Below, piece after piece: positions 44,651 through 52,700 of a stretch of DNA of 64,000 nt. The DNA is from Arthrobacter zhangbolii (GTDB lineage: Bacteria; Actinomycetota; Actinomycetes; Actinomycetales; Micrococcaceae). Within the stretch, counting starts at the first letter, position 1, and each line of letters begins with the position of its first letter. A program made the position numbers and the translations under genes. The notes beneath the pieces are model-generated. The model was not told the DNA's origin. It ran no database searches and saw only the letters and a list, made by a program, of their open reading frames with translations. The DNA is taken from contig NZ_CP094984.1 of the NCBI RefSeq assembly GCF_022869865.1, forward strand, positions 1,054,001 through 1,118,000, given 5' to 3'.

Positions 44651-45448
44651 ATGGCACATCGCGGAACGAGGGTGCGACGCCCGTTGATTGTCGGGTTGGC
44701 CGCTTTAGCGGTCGTTACGGCCACCATTGTGCTGGTTGGAGGCTATTGGTTTGGTGCGAAACCGTCTGCAGCGGAGGGTAGGGCCGACAGCGGGCAGAGC
44801 CAGTTGCTCCAATCGCCGTCGCCGCCGGTAGGTTCCCCCTCAGTTACGGGCGACGAAGCAGATACGGGGGAGGAAACGGACGCGACGCCGTCCTCTTCGC
44901 CACCCGAGGCCAGCGCGACGGCGCCTGATCCGACGCTCCAGACCCCATCCGATGAGGGCGCTGATGCCGGTATGGCAGCTGAGCCCGGCGTGCCGAGCGA
45001 CCCGATCATCGCAAGCGACGCTGATGAGGGCGCTCTCGATCAGCCGATCCTCCCACCCGCGGACCTGGGCGGCCAGCCCAGCGGGAATGCAGGCGTTCGT
45101 CTCCGCGTAAGTTCCGTGCAGGCCGTGGACGGTGTTGCCGAAGGCATTGGGGAAGTAGCGGGACCGGCTATCCGGTTCACCCTGTCTCTCACCAACGAAA
45201 CGGCAGCCCCGCTGGATCTGGCGGACGTCGTTGTCACCGTTGAAGCCGGTCCGGACGCCCTTCCTGCGGGGGAACTGAGCGGTCCGGATGTCAGCCCGTT
45301 CCCTGCCCGCGCCGAGCCGGCGGGAACGGTCTCGGCTACGTACGTCTTCCTGGTGCCTGTGGAGCTTCGGGATCTGCTCAGGATTTCACTGAACTATTCG
45401 CCCGAGGAACCCATTGTGGTTTTCCAGGGTTCCGTTCCAACGGGATAG
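44651..45448 (+). CDS. Membrane-anchored protein with acidic Ser/Pro linker and Ig-like domain (module copy A)
   Basis: 265 aa; no named family recognised. A basic N-terminus (MAHRGTRVRRP) precedes one hydrophobic helix at 11-31 without a lipobox; residues 40-148 are an Asp/Glu/Ser/Pro/Thr-rich linker; 149-265 look like a beta-sandwich (AGPAIRFTLSLTNETAAPLD). The last domain is clearly related to that of the lipoprotein at 47646-48413 (aligned VAG...FTxSxxN and GxDVxxF...APxGTxxAxYxF). AGGAGG at 44641-44646 gives a strong start. It immediately precedes the first beta-propeller gene. A role as cell-surface anchor or receptor for the secreted partner is inference. Its TAG stop is part of a duplicated 14-bp sequence. 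Confidence 0.75.
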   Translation: MAHRGTRVRRPLIVGLAALAVVTATIVLVGGYWFGAKPSAAEGRADSGQSQLLQSPSPPVGSPSVTGDEADTGEETDATPSSSPPEASATAPDPTLQTPSDEGADAGMAAEPGVPSDPIIASDADEGALDQPILPPADLGGQPSGNAGVRLRVSSVQAVDGVAEGIGEVAGPAIRFTLSLTNETAAPLDLADVVVTVEAGPDALPAGELSGPDVSPFPARAEPAGTVSATYVFLVPVELRDLLRISLNYSPEEPIVVFQGSVPTG

Positions 45449-45473
45449 TCCCAACGAATACGGGATAGTCCCA
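45440..45473 (+). repeat. Direct repeat spanning the stop codon of the copy-A anchor gene
   Basis: ACGGGATAGTCCCA occurs at 45440-45453 and 45460-45473. The first copy contains the TAG stop (45446-45448). Each copy includes GGGA/TCCC, able to form a short hairpin. Confidence 0.85.
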
Positions 45474-45670
45474 CGGCAAGGCGCAGGTCCCTGATCGCGC
45501 AGGGAAGGAGGTGCAGGGCGAAAAGTGCAACCCAGGTTGCACCAACGGGCCGTGGCGGAGCAGTGCATCCGCACGTATCCCGTGGAGTTCTCGGATGTGG
45601 GGTGGCCGGTTAGAAGCCGTCCAGGCGAGGGGGCCTGGCGGCCCACGGTGTTCCAGAGACAGGCATTGAC

Positions 45671-47398
45671 ATGAAAAATTCCACGAACCCATTAACCATC
45701 TTGTTCCCCTCCGGACGGACGTCGGCAATGCCGAAGCATCGACGGTCAAGGCGAGGACGGCCGTCAGTTCCCCGGGCTGTCTCCACGGTAGCCGCCTGCG
45801 CTGCTCTGGTTCTGGGCTCACTGGTCGCGGGCACCGCTCCGGCGGGAGCCGATACGGCCCCGGCGGACCCCAACAATCCGGCCACGCCCGTCACCGTCTC
45901 GAGCGACCCGCTGCCCACAGTCCAGCACGACGGCGTGGCGTGGCAGCAAACGGTGATCGGTGACACCGTGTATGTGGTGGGCAGGTTCGGGCGGGCCCGT
46001 CCGGCAGGCGCCGCGCCCGGTGTGCAGACCACGCCTCGGAACAACATCCTTGCCTTTCGGCTGTCCACCGGGCAATTGGTGGCATCCTTTACTCCGAACC
46101 TGAACGGGCAGGCACTCGCGGTCACTGCATCTCCGGATGGCAGGAAACTATACGTCGGTGGTGATTTCACCGCCGTCAACGGCAGTGCGCGCTCCCGAGT
46201 TGCGGCATTGGACCCCGCCACCGGAGCACTTATCGCAGGTTTCGCGCCCAAGATCGGCGGCTCGGTGCGGGCTCTTGCAGCCACGAATGACCGCGTTTAC
46301 ATTGGCGGATCGTTCACCGCCGTGGGCTCTGCCAGTCGCCAACGGCTGGCAGCCGTCAGGGCAGCTGACGGCGCATTGCTGCCGTGGAACCCGAAAGCTG
46401 ACAACCAAGTGAATGCGTTGGCACTTTCGCCGAGCGCCAATCAGGTGGTGATCGGCGGCCGGTTCACAACGCTTAACGGTTCCAACCGGCCCGGCTATGG
46501 CCTGGGGCGGGTCGACTCGAATCTGGGTGCCAATCTCCCGCTCGGCGTAAACAACACCGTGCGTAACGCCGGCAAGGATTCGGCCGTCCTGTCACTGTCT
46601 TCAGACGGCACCAATTTCTATGGCAGCGGGTACATCTACGGAACCGGAGGCAACCTGGAAGGGACCTTCTCGGGCCGGTGGAACGATGGAAACCTCAACT
46701 GGGTCGAGGACTGCCATGGCGACTCCTACGGAATTTGGGCTTCCCCTACAGCGGTCTATGTTGCGGGCCACTCACACTACTGCGGCAACCTGGGCGGCTT
46801 CCCCGAGACCAAACCGCGGACCTGGCACCGCGGCGTAGCTTTTAGCCGGGCTGCCACCGGCGTACTGACCAAGGACATCCATGGTTATCCAAGTTTTACC
46901 GGGGTACCGGCGCCTAGTCTCCTCAACTGGTTCCCGGATCTGAACACCGGAAGCGCGAGTGGCCAGAACCAGGGTCCCTGGGCGGTCGCCGGCAACCGGG
47001 ATTACGTGGTGATGGCAGGCGAATTCACCCGGGTAAACGGCGGACAACAGCAGGGAATCGTGCGTTTTGGGGTGAGGAATGTCGCGCCCAACACTGACGG
47101 TCCGCGGATAAGCGGGGCAGCCGCGAATCCGACGGTGTCCAGTCCCGCCGCACAGACCGTCAACTTAAGCTGGCCAGGCAACTGGGACCGGGACAACGAG
47201 CGGCTGAGTTACCAGGTAATTCGTGACGGCAACACGCAGGTCTACAGCACCACGGCCACCTCGCGCTTTTATCGGCAGCCCACACTGCGGTTCACGGATA
47301 CCGGGGTGCGGGCCGGTTCCCATACCTACCGGATTGTCACTCGGGATCCCTTGGGCAACACGGTCCAGAGCCAAACGGTTTCAGTGACCGTCAAGTAG
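45671..47398 (+). CDS. Secreted beta-propeller (DUF5122-like) plus Fn3 protein (module copy A)
   Basis: 575 aa. A basic stretch (PKHRRSRRGR) is followed by a signal peptide ending near AGA (about residue 60). Residues 75-475 contain propeller repeats such as KLYVGGDFTAVNGSARSRVA and VVIGGRFTTLNGSNRPGYGL (delta-60/DUF5122 type); 480-575 form a fibronectin III-like domain. It is paralogous to the N-terminal half of the protein at 49734 over the whole propeller and Fn3 part, including an exactly conserved Cys348, His367, His369, Cys371. ATG 45671 has a modest ACAGG site; ATG 45728 is an alternative. Likely exported surface or matrix protein; ligand unknown. Confidence 0.85.
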   Translation: MKNSTNPLTILFPSGRTSAMPKHRRSRRGRPSVPRAVSTVAACAALVLGSLVAGTAPAGADTAPADPNNPATPVTVSSDPLPTVQHDGVAWQQTVIGDTVYVVGRFGRARPAGAAPGVQTTPRNNILAFRLSTGQLVASFTPNLNGQALAVTASPDGRKLYVGGDFTAVNGSARSRVAALDPATGALIAGFAPKIGGSVRALAATNDRVYIGGSFTAVGSASRQRLAAVRAADGALLPWNPKADNQVNALALSPSANQVVIGGRFTTLNGSNRPGYGLGRVDSNLGANLPLGVNNTVRNAGKDSAVLSLSSDGTNFYGSGYIYGTGGNLEGTFSGRWNDGNLNWVEDCHGDSYGIWASPTAVYVAGHSHYCGNLGGFPETKPRTWHRGVAFSRAATGVLTKDIHGYPSFTGVPAPSLLNWFPDLNTGSASGQNQGPWAVAGNRDYVVMAGEFTRVNGGQQQGIVRFGVRNVAPNTDGPRISGAAANPTVSSPAAQTVNLSWPGNWDRDNERLSYQVIRDGNTQVYSTTATSRFYRQPTLRFTDTGVRAGSHTYRIVTRDPLGNTVQSQTVSVTVK

Positions 47399-47421
47399 CA
47401 ACAAGTAGGCAAGTAGCAACA
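47392..47421 (+). repeat. Direct repeat spanning the stop codon of the first propeller gene
   Basis: CAAGTAGCAACA occurs at 47392-47403 and 47410-47421, 18 bases apart. The first copy contains the TAG stop (47396-47398), and the second supplies another TAG in the same frame (47414-47416). Confidence 0.85.
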
Positions 47422-47557
47422 CACAGGGAGGGCACGGGTGCGGCTGCGACAGGGGATGGGGGCCCCGCAGCCGCAACTATTGATGCCTGCCGGGCAGGTG
47501 AACGAGTGGTTGCCTGAGTAACGAGCCTTCGGGCGCACGCGCTGGCCGCGGTCAGAT

Positions 47558-47572
47558 GAGTACCAGCTACTC
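47558..47572. promoter_or_regulatory. Palindrome GAGTA-N5-TACTC, likely operator
   Basis: GAGTA (47558-47562), five bases, TACTC (47568-47572): the same inverted repeat and spacer as at 41092-41106. It lies in the 247-bp gap before the lipoprotein and flippase genes, suggesting a second regulated promoter inside the cluster. Confidence 0.5.
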
Positions 47573-47645
47573 GTGCCCGCCCATTCGACGGATACCTATA
47601 TTGATCGCGTTGCTCGGAGGTCTTTATAGGAATGCGGTCCCACAA

Positions 47646-48413
47646 ATGGAATACGTGAATGTCCCGGCCCTGATTGGCCGGGTCAGCCGACGGCTAGGTC
47701 TGTTTGCTGCGGTCACGGCAATTGTTTACTCCCTCACGGCCTGTGTGCCTTCCGCCCCGACGGTCTCCCCGGCTACGGGCCAGGCTTCTTCAGCGGCGGA
47801 GACTGCAGCCGGTGGACCTTCGGGCGCAGCTGAGTCTGCACCTGGCAGCGCCGGTTCCGCACCTGCGGAAGCGCAGCCCACGGCAACTGCCACCCCGACG
47901 GAAGCTAATCCCACAGCTGACCCGGGAGCGGCCGGGCGGCAAGCGGGGGGGCCGGCCTATGAAGGAAGCGGAAACTCGCCTGTCCTTGTGGACCGAGGCG
48001 ACACTGCGGAGGAGAGGGTCCCGGCGGACAGGGCAGCTTTCGACTCCGTTGTGCGGTACGCGGACGGGGTGACGGTGGAAACCACCGACTTCAGCATCGG
48101 GACGGTCGATGGCGAAGGCAGCGGGGTGGTAGCTGGTGCCCCGTATGTGGTGTTCACAGTCAGCATCCGCAACGGCTCGTTGACGGACCTGGACCTGTCC
48201 GCCGTCGTCCCGACGCTGCAGCAGGGAGCGGTCGCGGGGGCCCCGCTCTACGAGGGCATGGATGTTGCGGATTTTTCCGGTGTTGTTGCCCCCGGAGGCA
48301 CCGCCACAGCCCGTTATGCTTTCCAGCTGCCCGGTGAAGGCAGCGAAGCCGCTCTCTACCTGGACCTGGACGGCGTGCATGCCCCGGCGGTCTTTTCCGG
48401 GTTGCTTCCGTGA
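47646..48413 (+). CDS. Lipoprotein with Ala/Pro/Thr linker and Ig-like domain (module copy B)
   Basis: 255 aa. RVSRR, a hydrophobic core and a lipobox LTAC predict lipid attachment at Cys33. A low-complexity linker rich in Ala, Ser, Thr and Pro runs to about 120, then a beta-sandwich domain related to that of the 44651 protein. The ATG at 47646 has no good ribosome site; GGAGG at 47616-47620 is instead nearer an out-of-frame ATG at 47632 that opens a nine-codon reading frame overlapping this start. The stop overlaps the flippase start (GTGA at 48410-48413). No family name applies. A surface-anchored partner for the propeller proteins is the likeliest role (inference). Confidence 0.75.
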   Translation: MEYVNVPALIGRVSRRLGLFAAVTAIVYSLTACVPSAPTVSPATGQASSAAETAAGGPSGAAESAPGSAGSAPAEAQPTATATPTEANPTADPGAAGRQAGGPAYEGSGNSPVLVDRGDTAEERVPADRAAFDSVVRYADGVTVETTDFSIGTVDGEGSGVVAGAPYVVFTVSIRNGSLTDLDLSAVVPTLQQGAVAGAPLYEGMDVADFSGVVAPGGTATARYAFQLPGEGSEAALYLDLDGVHAPAVFSGLLP

Positions 48414-49741
48414 ACTCCGTGAAAAGGGCGGCAGCCTCGGGCAGGGCAGCCTCGGGCAGGGCGGCCCTGGCGGCGGTGGCAGCGCAGGGAACCCAGGCGC
48501 TGGCGAGCTTCCTGCTGCTGGCCGCTGCTGCCCGCAGCCTCGGTCTCGCCGATTTCGGCATACTGGGTCTCCTCTATGGGTTGCTGGTTGTATGTGCCGC
48601 AGTCACCAGTGGATTCATTGGCGACTCCCTAACCGTGCTGGACCGGCATGACCGAAGCATCCGTTCCGGTCTGCAGTGCTGGACCTTCGTCCTCTCCCTC
48701 GGATGTGCGCTGGCCGTGCCGCTGGTTTCCCGCACAACGGGACTGATCGGACCCGGAACCGCAGTCCTGCTGGGAACGGCCCTGTGGTGCTACGTCATTG
48801 AAGACCTGTTGCGGCGGGTGCTCATGGCGAAGCTGCTGTTCGTCCGCATCCTTGGCATGGATTCCATCATGCTGGTGGTATCAGTGGGGACCCTTGCACT
48901 CCTGGCGCATTACGGACCGCTGTCCGTGGACAGTTTTCTTGTGGCAATTGCCTGTGGCCAACTGGCCGGGGCCATAACGGGTGCGGGTTCCGCAGGACGC
49001 GGGGAACGCTACCTGGTCTCCCTGCGGTCCCCGGCCTGGCGCACTGTAGCGGCCTACGGTTCCTGGCGGGCGGCGCAGCAAATGCTCCGCCCGGGGATGC
49101 TGACCGTCGTCCGGCTCCTGGTGATAGCGCTGGTAAGCCTGGAGGCGGGCGGTCTTTTGGAGATGGCCCGCGTCTATACCGCGCCGGCACTGCTCGTAGT
49201 GTCGGGGTTAACGTCATACCTTTTTGCTTCCTTCGCCCGCAGCGATGAATCTGTGGCTGCCCTGCTCCGACGTGCGGACAGGGGAGTTTTCCTCCTGGTT
49301 GGGCTTACGGTTATCTGCGGTGCCGCCGCTCTCGCCGCACTCCCGGTGGCCGGGCCGCTGGCCACCGGGCAGGAGCCTCCGGCGCTGGCCGTGGCCGGAT
49401 GGCTCTTGTATGCAGTGTCCGTCGCCGCCGCCACTCCCTATGGCTCACTCGCTGCTGTCCGCGTCGGCTCACGCCGCGTTTTCCTGCTCCGGCTGGCCGA
49501 CACCACGGTATCGCTCGGCCTGACGGCGGCAGTCCTTCTCGTCTCCGGCAATTACGCGCTGGCACCACTGGCGGCGGCCTCAGGGTCGCTACTGGGCGGC
49601 CTTGCCATCCGGAGCCTCCTACTCGTGCCGCTGCGCTCCCGGGAAACCAAAGACAATCGGCAACGACGCCAGCTTCACAAATACCCCGCTACCACCCCCG
49701 TTGAATCGAACACCGAAAGGCATATGGGTACGAATGTCTAA
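48410..49741 (+). CDS. Wzx-like polysaccharide flippase (MOP superfamily)
   Basis: A 443-aa polytopic membrane protein with about twelve hydrophobic segments and no large soluble domain. The N-terminal pattern (ALASFLLLAAAARSLGLADF, then GILGLLYG) is that of polysaccharide-export flippases that carry lipid-linked repeat units across the membrane. Sequence conservation is loose, as usual for Wzx. GTG at 48410 lies within the lipoprotein stop, and its end overlaps the following propeller gene by eight bases. It fits the Wzx role missing elsewhere in the cluster. Confidence 0.82.
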   Translation: MNSVKRAAASGRAASGRAALAAVAAQGTQALASFLLLAAAARSLGLADFGILGLLYGLLVVCAAVTSGFIGDSLTVLDRHDRSIRSGLQCWTFVLSLGCALAVPLVSRTTGLIGPGTAVLLGTALWCYVIEDLLRRVLMAKLLFVRILGMDSIMLVVSVGTLALLAHYGPLSVDSFLVAIACGQLAGAITGAGSAGRGERYLVSLRSPAWRTVAAYGSWRAAQQMLRPGMLTVVRLLVIALVSLEAGGLLEMARVYTAPALLVVSGLTSYLFASFARSDESVAALLRRADRGVFLLVGLTVICGAAALAALPVAGPLATGQEPPALAVAGWLLYAVSVAAATPYGSLAAVRVGSRRVFLLRLADTTVSLGLTAAVLLVSGNYALAPLAAASGSLLGGLAIRSLLLVPLRSRETKDNRQRRQLHKYPATTPVESNTERHMGTNV

Positions 49742-52700
49742 GAAAACTACGGGGGGAACCCGACCGCACAGTTCTGTCCCGCATGCGCTGCGAGCGCGCC
49801 TCTTCCGCCGAACAGGCACGGTGCTGACTGTGTCAGCCTTCATCGTCGGGCTCGCCGTGGGCCAGCCGGTGCGGCCGGCTGCGGCAGCGGATGACCCGGT
49901 TGTCCCTCCGCCCGAAACGGTCAGCACCGACGTGCTGACCACTCCTCAAATCAATGGGGTGGTGTGGGACCTCGCCGTCAACGGAAACGTTGCCTACGCC
50001 GTCGGAAGCTTTACCCGTGCGCGTCCGTCCGGCACTGCAACCGGAAGTACCGCGGAGGTTGTGCGTAACAACGCCATGTCCTTCGATATCAGTACGGGCG
50101 CCCTCTTGCCGTGGAACCCCAACCTCAATGCCCAGGCGCGGGCAGTGGACGTCAGCCCTGACGGCAGCGAAGTCTTCGTCGGCGGGGAATTCAGCAGCGT
50201 CAGCGGCCAGGCACGCAGCAAGCTTGCGGTGTTTAACACCGGAACCGGTGCGTTGAAGCCTTTCAGCACCAGCATCGGCGGCAGCGTGCACAGCATCTCC
50301 GTCACCGCCACCACCGTCTACGTGGGCGGCTCCTTCAAAACGGCCGGCGGCCAGAACCGCTCCAACGCGGTTGCCCTCAACCGGTCAACCGCAGCGACCC
50401 TGCCGTGGGCGCCATCAACGGATAATATCGTCCACGCGGTTGTCGCCTCTGCCGACAACACCCGCGTGGTACTCGGTGGCCGCTTCCAGACGCTCAACGG
50501 CCAGGCACTGGTGGGCATCGGGGCGGTGGATGGCAGTACCGGTGCCACCCAGCCCTGGACCAGTACCCCCATCCCGGCCAGGCAAGGCGAAAACTCATCC
50601 TGGGTTACCCAGCTGGTGGAAACCAATGGGGTGATCTATGGTTCTGCCAACGGGGACGGCGGGCACTGGTTCGATGGACGCTTTGCGGCGGACTTCACTA
50701 CCGGCGACCTGGTCTGGCTCGATAACTGCTACGGCGCCAGCACCGACGTCGCCGTCATGGGCCAGGCGATGTACAGCGTCTCGCACGCCCACGACTGCAC
50801 CTCGCTGGGAGAATTCCCCGAAAGCAACCCGCAGTCCTGGCGCCGCGGACTAGCCGAGACCACCTACGCCACCGGTACCGACAAGGGCGCCCCGAGCGGA
50901 AACAGCAAATACTCCGGGCAACCGGTTCCGAGCCTTCTGCACTGGTACCCCAGCATCAATTCCGGTTTCTATACCAACCAGTTCCAGGGCGGCTGGGCGC
51001 TGGCGACGTCGGGCAACTACCTGGTGATGGGCGGGGAATTCACCACGGTCAACGGCAAGAACCAGCAGGGACTGGCCGTGTTCGCAAAGCGGTCGGTGGC
51101 GCCGAACAAGATTGCCCCGGTGTATTCCGCAACACTAAAGCCCACGGTCGTGTCCAGGGATGCCGGGACCGTTCGTGTCTCGTGGCCCTCCACCTGGGAC
51201 TACGACGACGCGACCCTGACCTACGACGTCCTGCGGGACAACAGCCTGACCGCCATCGCCAGCATTGACCAGAAATCATCCTGGTGGCGGACGGCGAGCC
51301 TTGGCTATGAGGACCACGGACAGAGCCCGGGATCCTCGCACACATACCGGATCCGCGTACGTGACCCCTGGGGCAATGAGTACATCTCCCCGCGCTCGGA
51401 GGCCGTGACGGTCAGCGCCACCTCAACCGGCGACCCGTACTCGGAACGGGTGATCAGCGACGGCGCGCAGTCATACTACCGGCTGGACGAGAACAGTTCC
51501 GTGGCACTGGACCGGGCGGGCTTCGCCGATGCCGACCGCGGAGCCGGAATCAGCCGAAACGCTACCGGGGCAGTCGCGGGTAACGCGGCAGCGGCCTTCG
51601 ATGGGTCGGGAACAGCGTCTATCGCCACCCGCAACCTCACCCCGGCGCCAAACACGTTCAGCCTCGAGGCCTGGTTCCAGACGGACTCCACCAGCGGAGG
51701 TTACATCGCCGGCTTCGGCGACGCCCGAACCGGGAACTCCGGCAGCCACGACCGCCACATCTGGATGGACAACTCCGGACGGATCTGGTTCGGAACCTGG
51801 TTGGGCAGCGCAGCAACCGTGAATTCGGCGAAACCCTATAACGACGGCAAATGGCACCATGTCACCGTCACCCTGGGCCCCAGCGGAACGGTGCTGTACG
51901 TGGACGGGGTACGCGTCTCCAGCCGCACGGACGTGACGTCTGGCCAGGCCTACAACGGTTATTGGCGGATTGGCGGAGACAACCTGTCCGGCTGGCCCGG
52001 CGCCCCGGCCAGCAACGCCTTCAAGGGGAACCTGGACGAAGTGGCTGTCTACCCCACCGCTCTGGCGTCCTCCACAGTGATGGACCACTACAAACTGAGT
52101 GGACGTACCGCCGTCGTCCCCGCGACCCCGACAGACGGCTACGGAAAGGCCGTCTACCAGGACGAACCGGCAGCGTACTGGCGGCTGGAGGAAACTGCGG
52201 GAGACGTTGCCGCCGATGCAGGCCAGTCCGGAAACGATGGCCTGATCTCCGGAACAGTCACCAGGGGTGCTGCCGGCGGCGTGGGCAGCGGAAAGGCTTT
52301 CAGCTTCGGCGGAAGCGACGGGGCGGTGGCCGCGACGGCTCCCAGCACGAATCCGACCGTCTACTCCGCGGAGGCCTGGTTCAAGACTGCCACAACAAGG
52401 GGTGGCAAGATCATCGGGTTCGGCAACCGAAACACCGGATCGTCGAACAATTATGACCGGCATGTGTACATGCTCGACGACGGCCGGCTGGTATTCGGCA
52501 CCTACACGGGAGCTGAAAACATCGTGACGACAGGCAGCGCGTACAACAACGACGCCTGGCATCACGTCGTCGCGACTCAGTCGGCCGAGGGCATGAAACT
52601 CTACGTGGACGGCCAGCTGGTGGGCACGAATCCGCAAACCGGCGCCGAGAGCTACACCGGCTATTGGCGGATCGGCGGCGACAGCACCTGGGGCGGTGCC

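Noticed and set aside
45525-45674. A 49-codon frame with GTG start whose TGA overlaps the first propeller ATG
   Set aside because: The ribosome-site-like GGAGG (45507-45511) is 13 bases away, which is long, and the peptide has no signal, hydrophobic segment or familiar motif. Coupling is possible but not supported.
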